64,000 bases of DNA from NCBI RefSeq assembly GCF_900100315.1, contig NZ_FNFF01000015.1, positions 1-64,000 on the forward strand. Direction: 5' to 3'. This document shows positions 51,296 to 63,565 of the stretch, piece after piece. Origin of the DNA: Streptomyces indicus. Its GTDB lineage: Bacteria; Actinomycetota; Actinomycetes; Streptomycetales; Streptomycetaceae. How positions within the stretch are numbered: position 1 is the stretch's first letter; every line of letters starts with the position of its first letter. The position numbers and the translations under genes were made by a program. The notes under the pieces were generated by a model, which was given only the letters and a program-made list of their open reading frames with translations, was not told the DNA's origin and made no database searches.

Positions 51296-52081
51296 TCAGA
51301 CCTGCTCCAGCCCCGCCGCGTCCAGCAGGAACGCGGTCATCGGCTCGTAGAACCGCGGGTCGAGGACGTGGTCGTCGAGGGGGACCGTCACCTGGACGGT
51401 TCCCTCGGCCTCGCCGAGGAAGAGCGCCGGGTCGTTGCAGTCCGCGTAACCGACCGCGTCGATCCCGCGCTGGCCCGCGCGCCCCGCCCAGCCGTGGTCG
51501 GCGACCACCAGGTCGGGCAGCGGACTGCCCTCGGCCTCCAGGGCGTCGAGGATCGCGTTCATCGGCTCGGGGGAGTGGGTGTGCCAGATGCTCGCGCCCC
51601 GCTCGAACACGGCCACGTCGGCGAACTGGAAGACATAGCCCTCGTCGGCGACCAGGCCGCCGGGGATCCGGACGATCTCGCAGCCGGCTCTGCGCAGCGC
51701 CTCCGCGGTGTTGCGGTGCACGTCGAGCAGCGAGCCCGGGTGGCCGGTCGCGAACAGGACGCGCTCCTGGGCGGCGGCGGCCTTGCGCAGCCGCGCGGCC
51801 ATCCGCTCCAGACCGGCGACGGTCAGTTCGGGGTCGATGGTGTCCTGCCCGAAACGGTGCTCAGGATCGTCGATCACCCCGCACCGCTCGGCCATCACCG
51901 CGAGCACGTCCTGCTCGTCGGTCCAGCGGTCGCCGAGCTCGATTCCCAGCCAGTAGTGGCGGTCGCCGTTGGAGAGCCTGCGGTAGTGGGAGAGGTTGTT
52001 CTCGCGGGGTGTGGCGACGTCACCGGCGATACGCGTACGGACGAGATGGTCGACGAGGGCTTCGCGGCTGGGTATCGGCAT
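51296..52081 (-). CDS. Conserved phosphatase-like protein, 261 aa
   Basis: A protein annotated as phosphatase in Streptomyces genomes. It has an N-terminal helical region (SREALVDHLVRTRIAGDVATP), then an alternating Rossmann-like core (RVLFATGHPGSLLDVHRNTAEALRRAGCEIVRIPGG) and acidic or histidine-rich segments (SIWHTHSPEPMNAILDALEAEG, PDLVVADHGWAGRAGQRGIDAVGYADCNDPALFLGEAEG). The catalytic mechanism is not evident from a standard motif, so the name is used with caution. It is convergent with the AhpD-like gene. Confidence 0.75.
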   Translation of the reverse strand: MPIPSREALVDHLVRTRIAGDVATPRENNLSHYRRLSNGDRHYWLGIELGDRWTDEQDVLAVMAERCGVIDDPEHRFGQDTIDPELTVAGLERMAARLRKAAAAQERVLFATGHPGSLLDVHRNTAEALRRAGCEIVRIPGGLVADEGYVFQFADVAVFERGASIWHTHSPEPMNAILDALEAEGSPLPDLVVADHGWAGRAGQRGIDAVGYADCNDPALFLGEAEGTVQVTVPLDDHVLDPRFYEPMTAFLLDAAGLEQV

Positions 52082-52173
52082 GGGTTCATTGTGCCTTCAG
52101 GGGGATGCGGGCGACGCGGCGTCCCGGTCGGTGGACGCACCGCCCGTCCCACCCGTACGCCTGCGCCCCGCGC

Positions 52174-53814
52174 TCACCCGGCGGAACGCAGCGCGAACCA
52201 CAGCTCCATACGGACATCCGGATCGTCCAGGTCCGCCTCCAGAAGCGCCGCGCAGCGGGCCACGCGCTGGCGGACCGTGTTGCGGTGGACGCCCTGCGCG
52301 GTGGCCGCGCGGTCCCAACTCCCGTGCAGCGAGAGCCAGGTGCGCAGGGTCTCGACGAGAGCCGGCCCGTTCGGCGCCCGGCGCAGGGGAGCGAGCAGCG
52401 TGTCCGCGTGCGCCTGCGCGTCGGCGGGCGCGACGAGTTCACCGAGCCCGGAGCGCCGGACCCCGTGCCGTACGAGCGGGGAACGCGTCGCCTCCGCACG
52501 GCCGAGCGCGCGCAGGGCCTGGACGTCCGAGGTGGCGAGATCGGCGGGGTCCACGGGCGCGCCCGCACCGAGGATCCAGCCGTCCTGCACGGCCGGTTCG
52601 GCGCCCGCGGTGAGGAGCACGCGCACCCCCTCGCGGTCCCGGTCGAAGAGTGCGCTGCCGAGCGCGGCCGCCAACGCCCCCGGATCCGCGTCCCCTTGGG
52701 TGGGCCGGGCCCGTACGACCGTCCAGGGTGCGGGCCCGAGGAGCGGCGCCACCTCGTCGGCCCGCGCGCCGAGCAGCAGCCGCACCAGGGCGCCGCTGCG
52801 GCGGGTCTCGGCCGCGCCCTGGTGCTCGGCGGTGAGCAGCGACAGGAGGACGGCCGCGGCGCCCGCGATGGCGTGGTCGCCGGGGGTGCGGGTCCCGGTG
52901 ACGACGCCGAGGGCGAGACCGGGGGCGCCGGCGAGGGCGTACGCGGCGAGGTGGGCGGTCGTGCCCCGCGTCTCCGCCCCGGCCGCTTCCCCATGCGCGA
53001 CCGCTTCCGTGACGGCTCCCGTATCCGCTCCCGTATCCGCTCCCGTATCCGCTTCTGTATTCGCTCCCGTATCCGATTCCTCGGCCGTGTCCGCTTCCGT
53101 CACCGTCACCGTGTCCGTCGCCGACGCGGGCCGGGACGCCCCGGGACCGACCACCTGCGCGAGGCGGGTGAGCGCCGCTCGGACCGGTTCGGCGGGTGCG
53201 CGGCCCGCGGAGCGCTCCGGGGACGCACCCAGCAGCACCGCGTATCCGCCCATCCTGCGCGCGAGTTGGCGCAGCACGGCGGCGACCGGATCGGGCCGCG
53301 CCGCCGCGGCGGCCAGCGCCTGCTGGGCCTCGGCGGCCCGGCGCAGCTCGGTGTGGCGGGCCTGCGCCATCAGCTGCCACACGGCCCGCGCGACCGTCGT
53401 GAACGGGGTCTTCGGGGCGACTTCGAGCAGCGGCAGGCCGTAGCGGTCGCACGCCTCGATCAGCGGAGGCGGCACCCGGTCGTGCAAGGGCGCGATCCCG
53501 AACCCGAGCGCCGCGCCGCCCGCCTGCACGATCCGCAGCGCGTAGTGGTCGTAGTGCGCCGCGTCCTGCGGATCCGTGCCGTGCACCCCGGCCGACAGGA
53601 GCAGTTCGCCGCCGAGCAGATACGGATACGGGTCGGCCATCTCGCTCGTGTGCACCCAGTGCACCGCGGTGTCCGCGTCCACCGGGCCCGCCACCTGCCG
53701 CAGCCCCAGATCGGTGCGGGCGAGCAGGGCGGCGAGCGGGATGGGAGGGGTGGGCGGGGCCGTCGGGGCGGCGGGCGGTGCCATGGGGTCCGGCACGGTG
53801 GACGTTCCCTCCAT
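52174..53814 (-). CDS. PucR-family transcriptional regulator
   Basis: A 546-residue activator-type protein. An N-terminal PucR ligand domain covers about residues 25-150 (LGLRQVAGPVDADTAVHWVHTSEMADPYPYLLGGELLLSAG in two stretches), a long GGDEF/CdaR-like middle follows, and a C-terminal PucR HTH (VETLRTWLSLHGSWDRAATAQGVHRNTVRQRVARCAALL) is at about 480-520. The middle contains a Thr/Asp/Ala-rich insert with tandem GADT repeats. It is divergent from the symporter-agmatinase-TPP enzyme genes and probably senses a nitrogenous compound. ATG 53814 is preferred; longer in-frame starts run into the shared promoter region. Confidence 0.9.
   Translation of the reverse strand: MEGTSTVPDPMAPPAAPTAPPTPPIPLAALLARTDLGLRQVAGPVDADTAVHWVHTSEMADPYPYLLGGELLLSAGVHGTDPQDAAHYDHYALRIVQAGGAALGFGIAPLHDRVPPPLIEACDRYGLPLLEVAPKTPFTTVARAVWQLMAQARHTELRRAAEAQQALAAAAARPDPVAAVLRQLARRMGGYAVLLGASPERSAGRAPAEPVRAALTRLAQVVGPGASRPASATDTVTVTEADTAEESDTGANTEADTGADTGADTGAVTEAVAHGEAAGAETRGTTAHLAAYALAGAPGLALGVVTGTRTPGDHAIAGAAAVLLSLLTAEHQGAAETRRSGALVRLLLGARADEVAPLLGPAPWTVVRARPTQGDADPGALAAALGSALFDRDREGVRVLLTAGAEPAVQDGWILGAGAPVDPADLATSDVQALRALGRAEATRSPLVRHGVRRSGLGELVAPADAQAHADTLLAPLRRAPNGPALVETLRTWLSLHGSWDRAATAQGVHRNTVRQRVARCAALLEADLDDPDVRMELWFALRSAG
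53015..53074 (-). repeat. 12-bp in-frame tandem repeats in the PucR gene
   Basis: Five 12-bp units, four identical (GCTCCCGTATCC) and one diverged (GCTTCTGTATTC), run from 53015 to 53074. They encode GADT/TEAN-like tetrapeptides in the middle of the regulator, in a low-complexity insert between domains. Confidence 0.95.
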
Positions 53815-53915
53815 CGAGGGGCTCTGGAATGGATGAAACGTACACTTCACGGCCCTGTGCAGGCCACCTAGGGTCAACCCACGAACCGCCCCCGAGGCGC
53901 ATTGGAGGAAAGCCC

Positions 53916-55403
53916 GTGGCCGTCGACTACGCGGTGATCATCGTCTATCTGGTCGGCATGCTCGCCATGGGCTGGTGGGGCATGCGCCGGGCCCGCAACA
54001 AGAGCGAGTTCCTGGTCGCCGGACGCCGGCTCGGCCCGTGGATGTACTCCGGGACCATGGCCGCGATCGTCCTCGGCGGCGCCTCCACCATCGGCGGTGT
54101 GGGGCTCGGCTACCAGTACGGCCTGTCCGGCGCCTGGATGGTGTTCACCATCGGCCTCGGCCTGCTCGCGCTCAGCGTCTTCTTCTCGGCGCGGATCGCC
54201 CGCCTGAAGGTCTACACCGTCTCCGAGATGCTCGATCTGCGCTACGGAGGTCGCGCCGGCATCATCTCCGGCCTGGTGATGTGGGCGTACACGCTGATGC
54301 TCGCGGTCACCTCGACCATCGCGTACGCCACGATCTTCGACGTCCTCTTCGACCTCAACCGGACGATGTCGATCATCCTCGGCGGCACGATCGTGGTCGC
54401 CTACTCCACGCTCGGCGGCATGTGGTCGATCACGCTCACCGACATGGTGCAGTTCGTGGTCAAGACGATCGGCGTGCTGCTGCTCCTGCTCCCCATCGCG
54501 GTGGTGAAGGCGGGCGGCTTCGGCGAGATGAAGGACTCCCTGCCGACCTCGTACTTCGACCCGCTGGGCATCGGCGGCGAGACGATCTTCACGTACGTCC
54601 TGATCTACACGTTCGGCATGCTGATCGGGCAGGACATCTGGCAGCGCGTGTTCACCGCGCGCAGCGACCGGACGGCCAGGTGGGGCGGCACCGTCGCCGG
54701 CACCTACTGTCTGGCGTACGCGCTGGCCGGCGCCGTGATCGGCACGGCGGCCAAGGTGCTCTTCCCGAAGCTCGGCTCGGCCGACGACGCCTTCGCGACC
54801 ATCGTGAAGGAGGAACTCCCGGTCGGGGTGCGCGGGTTGGTGCTCGCCGCCGCGCTCGCCGCCGTGATGTCCACCTCGTCCGGCGCCCTGATCGCCTCGG
54901 CGACCGTGGCGAACAACGACATCTGGGCGCGGATCCGCGGCGTGGTCTCCGCCGGCGGGCACGAGGAGCGCGACGAGGTGAAGGGCAACCGGGTCTTCAT
55001 CCTCATCATGGGCGTCGCCGTGATCGTGATCGCGATCCAGCTGGACAGCGTCCTCGAAGGCCTGACCGTCGCGTACGACCTGCTCGTGGGCGGTCTGCTC
55101 GTGCCGATCCTCGGCGGTCTGCTGTGGAAGCGCGGCACGGTGTACGGGGCGCTGGCGGCGGTCGGCGTCGGCGGTGTCACGGTGATCTTCCTGATGTGGA
55201 AGTACGGGATCCTCGCCAACGAGCCGGTCTACTACGGGCTGCTCGCCTCCCTCGCCGCGTACCTGGTCGTCTCCCTGGCCACCAAGCCCACCGACGAGGC
55301 CGTGCTCGCCAACTGGCGGGAGCGGCTGGCCGGCCGCGGCGGCGAGGAGCCGCCGTCGGAGACCGAGCCGGCGGCGTCCGTCCGGCCTTCCTCGGCCCTC
55401 TGA
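53916..55403 (+). CDS. Sodium:solute symporter (SSS family)
   Basis: A 495-residue membrane protein with about 13 hydrophobic segments. It starts VDYAVIIVYLVGMLAMGWWGMRRARNKSEFLVAGRRLG, followed by the sodium-site region GTMAAIVLGGASTIGGVGLGYQYG and later VLAAALAAVMSTSSGALIASATVANNDIW. The gene precedes agmatinase, so a guanidino compound or polyamine precursor is a reasonable substrate, but only by context. GTG 53916 follows GGAGGA. Confidence 0.92.
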   Translation: MAVDYAVIIVYLVGMLAMGWWGMRRARNKSEFLVAGRRLGPWMYSGTMAAIVLGGASTIGGVGLGYQYGLSGAWMVFTIGLGLLALSVFFSARIARLKVYTVSEMLDLRYGGRAGIISGLVMWAYTLMLAVTSTIAYATIFDVLFDLNRTMSIILGGTIVVAYSTLGGMWSITLTDMVQFVVKTIGVLLLLLPIAVVKAGGFGEMKDSLPTSYFDPLGIGGETIFTYVLIYTFGMLIGQDIWQRVFTARSDRTARWGGTVAGTYCLAYALAGAVIGTAAKVLFPKLGSADDAFATIVKEELPVGVRGLVLAAALAAVMSTSSGALIASATVANNDIWARIRGVVSAGGHEERDEVKGNRVFILIMGVAVIVIAIQLDSVLEGLTVAYDLLVGGLLVPILGGLLWKRGTVYGALAAVGVGGVTVIFLMWKYGILANEPVYYGLLASLAAYLVVSLATKPTDEAVLANWRERLAGRGGEEPPSETEPAASVRPSSAL

Positions 55404-55597
55404 GGCTCCCCGCCTCTGGTGGGTGACGGGGTTGTCCACAACCCGTCGGTCGTCCACAGCCTGATCGCCGCCTCGGCGGTCTGGGCGACACTTGAAGCGC
55501 ATTTCGATTCGCAGCGCACGTGCGCGGGCCCCCGGACCGGGGGGCCGCGCAGGGGCGTACATCCGCACCACCCGCACCACCTTGAAGGAGCTCGACG

Positions 55598-56596
55598 ATG
55601 AGCAGCAGCGAGACCCCCGCCACCTCCGGCACCTCCGCCCCGCGCGGGCCCGTGGACTCCTCGCGGATTCCGCGGTACGCGGGTCCGGCGACCTTCGCGC
55701 GGCTGCCCCGCCTCGACGAGGTGGGCACCACGGACGTCGCCGTCGTCGGCGTGCCCTTCGACAGCGGGGTCTCCTACCGCCCGGGCGCGCGCTTCGGCGG
55801 CAACGCGATCCGTGAGGCCTCCCGGCTCCTGCGCCCCTACAACCCGGCGCAGGACGCCTCCCCCTTCGCGCTCGCGCAGGTCGCGGACGCGGGCGACATA
55901 GCCGCGAACCCCTTCAACATCAACGAGGCGGTGGAGACCGTAGAGGCCGCCGCCGACGAGCTGCTCGGCACGGGCGCCCGTCTGATGACCCTCGGCGGTG
56001 ACCACACCATCGCGCTGCCGCTGCTGCGGTCGGTGGCGAAGAAGCACGGCCCGGTCGCGCTCCTCCACTTCGACGCCCACCTCGACACCTGGGACACCTA
56101 CTTCGGCGCGGAGTACACCCACGGCACCCCGTTCCGGCGCGCGGTCGAGGAGGGCATCCTCGACACCGAGGCGCTGTCCCACGTGGGCATCCGCGGCCCG
56201 CTCTACGGCAAGCAGGACCTGACCGACGACGAGAAGATGGGCTTCGGCATCGTCACCTCCGCCGATGTCTACCGGCGCGGCGCCGACGAGGTCGCGGACC
56301 AGCTGCGCCAGCGCATCGGCGACCGCCCGCTGTACATCTCCATCGACATCGACTGCCTGGACCCGGCGCACGCCCCGGGCACGGGTACGCCCGAGGCCGG
56401 CGGCATGACCTCCCGCGAGCTCCTGGAGATCCTGCGCGGGCTCGCCTCCTGCAACCTGGTCTCGGCGGACGTGGTCGAGGTGGCGCCCGCGTACGACCAC
56501 GCCGAGATCACCGCCGTTGCCGCCTCGCACACGGCGTACGAGCTGACGACGATCATGAGCCGGCAGATCGCCGAGAGCCGCCGGGGTGCCGAGTGA
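55598..56596 (+). CDS. speB: Agmatinase/guanidinobutyrase-family ureohydrolase
   Basis: A 332-residue binuclear manganese ureohydrolase. Metal ligands are seen in LGGDHTIALPL, LLHFDAHLDTWD and ISIDIDCLDPAHAPGTGTPEAGGM. It releases urea from agmatine, giving putrescine, or from 4-guanidinobutyrate, giving GABA; sequence reading cannot decide between these. It lies 195 bp after the symporter and 46 bp before the TPP enzyme gene on the same strand, so the three probably form a catabolic set regulated by the divergent PucR protein. Confidence 0.93.
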   Translation: MSSSETPATSGTSAPRGPVDSSRIPRYAGPATFARLPRLDEVGTTDVAVVGVPFDSGVSYRPGARFGGNAIREASRLLRPYNPAQDASPFALAQVADAGDIAANPFNINEAVETVEAAADELLGTGARLMTLGGDHTIALPLLRSVAKKHGPVALLHFDAHLDTWDTYFGAEYTHGTPFRRAVEEGILDTEALSHVGIRGPLYGKQDLTDDEKMGFGIVTSADVYRRGADEVADQLRQRIGDRPLYISIDIDCLDPAHAPGTGTPEAGGMTSRELLEILRGLASCNLVSADVVEVAPAYDHAEITAVAASHTAYELTTIMSRQIAESRRGAE

Positions 56597-56642
56597 CCCG
56601 CGGCCGGCGCACCGGACACAGCCCCCAGGCCCGGAGCCCGAA

Positions 56643-58331
56643 GTGACCCACGACCACGACATCGACCTGCGGCCCACCCCGGCCCAGACGGCCGCGGCCC
56701 TGAACCCGCCGGCCGGGCGCAACGGCGGGGACCTGGTCGTCGAGACCCTGCAAGGCCTCGGCGCCACCACGGTCTTCGGCCTGCCCGGGCAGCACGCGCT
56801 GGGCATGTTCGACGCGCTGCGCCGCTCCGACCTGCGCTATGTGGGCCTGCGCGTGGAGAACAACGCGGGCTTCGCGGCCGACGCGTACGGCCGGATCACG
56901 GGCGAGGCGGCCCCGCTGCTGCTGTCCACCGGACCGGGTGCGCTGACCTCGCTGGCCGCGCTCCAGGAAGCGGCCGCCGCCTCCGCGCCGGTGCTCGCGA
57001 TCTCCAGCCAGATCCCGACGGCCGGGCTCGGCGGCGGACGCCACGGCTACCTGCATGAACTGCGGGACCAGCAGGCCTCGTTCCGCGACATCGTGAAGTC
57101 CGTGCACACGGTCCGTACGCAGTCGCAGATCCCGTCCGCGATCGCCGCGGCCTGGGAGTCCGCGCTCACCGCGCCGCACGGCCCGGTGTGGGTGGAGATC
57201 CCGCAGGACGTGCTGCTCGCCGAGACCACGCTCCCGCAGGTCGCCCCGGTGGACGCCTTCCCGCACGACCTGCTGCCGCGCCCGGAGCTGACCGCGGTCG
57301 CGGCCGACCTGCTGGCCCGTGCCGAGCGGCCGGCGATCATCGCGGGCGGCGGCGTGGTCCGCTCGGACGCCTCGGGCAAGCTGCGCGCGCTCGCCGAGCA
57401 GCTGAACGCGCCGGTGGTCACCACCTTCGGCGGCAAGGGCGCCTTCCCCTGGGAGCACCCGCTGTCCCTCCAGTCCTGGCTGGAGGACCGGCACACCACC
57501 GACTTCCTGGAGGACGCGGACGTCCTGCTGGTCGTCGGCTCGGGCCTGGGCGAACTCTCCTCGAACTATCACACGTTCACGCCCCGCGGCCGGGTCATCC
57601 AGATCGAGGCCGACGCGGGCAAGCTGGAGTCCAACGTCCCGGCGCTCGGCATCCACGCGGACGCCAGGATCGCGCTCACGGCGCTGCTCGAGACCCTCGA
57701 AGGACCGCGCGAGGACCCGGCGGCGGCCGATCGCGTACGGGAGGTCCTCACGCGCGTACGGGAGCGGATCGACGCGCAGGACCTGGGCGCGGAGCAGCAG
57801 CTCCTCGCCTCGGTCCGCGCCGCCCTGCCCGACGCCTCGCCCAGCTTCTGGGACATGACGATCCTGTCGTACTGGGCCTGGTCCGCCTTCGACGCCCGCC
57901 GGCCCAACACCATGCACTCGGCCCAGGGCGCCGGCGGCCTCGGCTACGCCTATCCGGCGGCGCTCGGCGCGGCGGCGGCCGACCCGACGAAGCCGGTGCT
58001 CGCGGTCTCGGGCGACGGCGGCGCGATGTACTCGATCGCGGAGCTGGCCACGGCCAGGCAGTACGACCTGCCCGTCACCTGGCTGATCGTCGACGACGGC
58101 GGCTACGGCATCCTGCGCGAGTACATGACCGACGCGTTCGGCGAGGCCACGGGCACGGAGCTGTCCCGGCCGGACTTCGTGGCCCTCGCGGAGTCCTTCG
58201 GGGTGCCGGGGGTGCGCACCTCCCCGGAGACCCTCACCGAGGACCTGTCCAAGGCCCTCGCGGCTCCCGGGCCCTCGGTCGTGGTGCTGCCCGCGGTGCT
58301 GCGGCTGTTCGCGCCGACGCATCTGGGGTGA
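56643..58331 (+). CDS. Thiamine-pyrophosphate enzyme (acetolactate synthase-like)
   Basis: A 562-residue ThDP enzyme. The N-terminal PYR domain has the activating Glu in VGLRVENNAGFAADAYGRITG; a central domain (PAIIAGGGVVRSDASGKLRALAEQL) follows. The C-terminal PP domain has VSGDGGAMYSIAELATARQYDLPVTWLIVDDGGYG, in which the usual NN of the Mg/ThDP motif is DD. It lacks the FAD-site signature of true acetolactate synthase that I would expect, so it is a decarboxylase or carboligase of unknown substrate, probably acting on a 2-oxoacid from guanidino-compound catabolism. GTG 56643 follows GGAG. Confidence 0.88.
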   Translation: MTHDHDIDLRPTPAQTAAALNPPAGRNGGDLVVETLQGLGATTVFGLPGQHALGMFDALRRSDLRYVGLRVENNAGFAADAYGRITGEAAPLLLSTGPGALTSLAALQEAAAASAPVLAISSQIPTAGLGGGRHGYLHELRDQQASFRDIVKSVHTVRTQSQIPSAIAAAWESALTAPHGPVWVEIPQDVLLAETTLPQVAPVDAFPHDLLPRPELTAVAADLLARAERPAIIAGGGVVRSDASGKLRALAEQLNAPVVTTFGGKGAFPWEHPLSLQSWLEDRHTTDFLEDADVLLVVGSGLGELSSNYHTFTPRGRVIQIEADAGKLESNVPALGIHADARIALTALLETLEGPREDPAAADRVREVLTRVRERIDAQDLGAEQQLLASVRAALPDASPSFWDMTILSYWAWSAFDARRPNTMHSAQGAGGLGYAYPAALGAAAADPTKPVLAVSGDGGAMYSIAELATARQYDLPVTWLIVDDGGYGILREYMTDAFGEATGTELSRPDFVALAESFGVPGVRTSPETLTEDLSKALAAPGPSVVVLPAVLRLFAPTHLG

Positions 58332-58559
58332 GCGGGCCCGCGCACCTCGGCTGACCCACGGGTGGCGCCCCCTCGGGCGCCACCCGGCCCGGTCGCGTCC
58401 CTCGGGCGCCACCCGGCCCGCCCCACCGCCTTCCGGCCACCCCGCCGTCCGCCCCACCCCCTTCCGGCCACCCCCTTCCCGCCCCGAAATGTTGCAGCGG
58501 GATGAAAACCGCCCCGCGTCCGCGTTCACCTCTCCGTGACGACCAGCGGGAGGCAGCAC

Positions 58560-62279
<3,720 letters not shown>

Positions 62280-62310
62280 GGCAGTACGTCCCAGGGCAGT
62301 GCTGACCGGT

Positions 62311-62856
62311 TCAGTACTTCTCGGTGATGTCGGAGATCTTGCCGCTCTCCAGCTGCGTGGTCACCTTCAGATAGGTGTACCTGCGGTCCTGGCCCTCGCC
62401 CCAGGTGAGCCGGACCGTCGCCCAGGTGCTGCCCATGCCGCTGCCCTCGGGGGTCACGCGCCAGGCGGTGGGGGAGTTCTGGGCGCGCAGCACCCCGTCG
62501 GCCTCGTTGCGCCGCTCCCAGTCGGCGAGGCGCTGTTGCAGCGCCGGCGTGAGGTAGAAGGAGCGCAGCGCCTTCGCGGTCTCGTTCGAGCCCGGGGCGG
62601 CGGCCACATCGGTGTACGCGGCGTAGAAGTGCGCCACGCGCGTGGCCGGAGTGCCGGGGTCGCCGTCCAGGACAGGACCCGGCGGCCGCTCACCGGCAGG
62701 GCGCGGTGCTGCCGCCGCTTCGGGTGCCGGTGCCGGTGTGCCCGTGGTGCTCCCGTAGTCCATCGCCGACGCGGGCACCGCGGCGAGTCCGGCGAAGGTG
62801 ACGGCCACGAGGAAGGCGCGGCCGGCGCGCGGGGAGGAATTACGCGTATGGGTCAT
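62311..62856 (-). CDS. Secreted hypothetical protein, 181 aa
   Basis: A signal peptide (RAGRAFLVAVTFAGLAAVPASA, cleavage after ASA) is followed by a Pro/Ala-rich linker of about 45 residues and a C-terminal alpha/beta domain (RVAHFYAAYTDVAAAPG, LRSFYLTPALQQRLADWERR, TWATVRLTWGEGQDRRYTYLKVTTQ) that looks like an NTF2/DUF-type fold. Function unknown; no catalytic motif. It is convergent with the ABC transporter gene. Confidence 0.78.
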   Translation of the reverse strand: MTHTRNSSPRAGRAFLVAVTFAGLAAVPASAMDYGSTTGTPAPAPEAAAAPRPAGERPPGPVLDGDPGTPATRVAHFYAAYTDVAAAPGSNETAKALRSFYLTPALQQRLADWERRNEADGVLRAQNSPTAWRVTPEGSGMGSTWATVRLTWGEGQDRRYTYLKVTTQLESGKISDITEKY

Positions 62857-63001
62857 GGCTCTGCCTTTCGCGTCTGTCACAAGAGTGCCCCGAACCCGCC
62901 AAAGCCCTCACAGAAGCAGAAGGTTTCGGCCAGCTCCGGAACCACCCGGTGGCAGCGGCGCGTCCGTACCTTCGTACGCTGCAGGGGTTGGAGGGATGCA
63001 C

Positions 63002-63397
63002 GTGGCAGCTGGGGCGATACGCAAGGCGCGCGCCGTACTCGTGCTGCTCGCCCTCGCCCTGGTGCTCACGCTGGCCGGCCCCTTCTCCGGTGACGCGCAC
63101 GCCGCGAGCCGCTGCACGGGACGGAAGGTCGCCGACCTGAGGTTCTCGACCGGAAACGTGCAGGTGTACCGCAGCGGCGGCTACCTGTGCGCGATGACGT
63201 ACGCCAAGCACCGCGGCCCGCTCCGTCCGATGGCCGTCAGCATCCAGGCGCGCGGCAGCCGGCCCGTGGTGAAGTCGGGCCTGCACCGCGCGTCCGTCGG
63301 ACCGGTGCGCACCCATGTCGGCCACCGCAAGGTGTGGATCAAGGGGGCGGTGGGCCGCGGCAAGGTGAGCAAGGCCTGGTCCGCCTTCGGCGGCTGA
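63002..63397 (+). CDS. Small secreted protein, 131 aa
   Basis: It has a signal peptide (RKARAVLVLLALALVLTLAGPFSGDAHA, cleaved near AHA) and a basic mature domain of about 100 residues with two Cys (SRCTGRKV and GYLCAMTY) likely to form a disulfide; beta-rich pattern (NVQVYRSGGYLCAMTYAKH). No family recognised. GTG 63002 with GGAGGG six bases upstream is preferred over ATG 62996, which abuts the GGAGGG. Confidence 0.72.
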   Translation: MAAGAIRKARAVLVLLALALVLTLAGPFSGDAHAASRCTGRKVADLRFSTGNVQVYRSGGYLCAMTYAKHRGPLRPMAVSIQARGSRPVVKSGLHRASVGPVRTHVGHRKVWIKGAVGRGKVSKAWSAFGG

Positions 63398-63453
63398 CGG
63401 GCCTGACCGGTTCACTTCCGTGCCTGACGGCCCTGACCGGTTCACCTCCGCCC
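63394..63453. repeat. 30-bp direct repeat at the 3' end of the secreted-protein gene
   Basis: Two 30-bp copies starting CTGACGG(G/C)CCTGACCGGTTC lie at 63394-63423 and 63424-63453, with a partial third. The first begins within the last codons of the upstream gene. Confidence 0.9.
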
Positions 63454-63466
63454 CTGACCGCGTATC

Positions 63467-63487
63467 CCCGTAAACCATCATTACGGG
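63467..63487. promoter_or_regulatory. Inverted repeat before the tripeptidyl aminopeptidase gene
   Basis: CCCGTAA (63467-63473) and TTACGGG (63481-63487) form perfect 7-bp arms around ACCATCA, about 80 bp upstream of the peptidase start. It could be a regulator site or a small terminator; it lacks a U-tract, favouring an operator. Confidence 0.5.
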
Positions 63488-63565
63488 CGGTGAACTCCCC
63501 CTGGTGCGGGGCAAGTTGCTGCACTAGGTTCCGGTGCTATCCGTGACCACAGGGGAGGGACCTGA

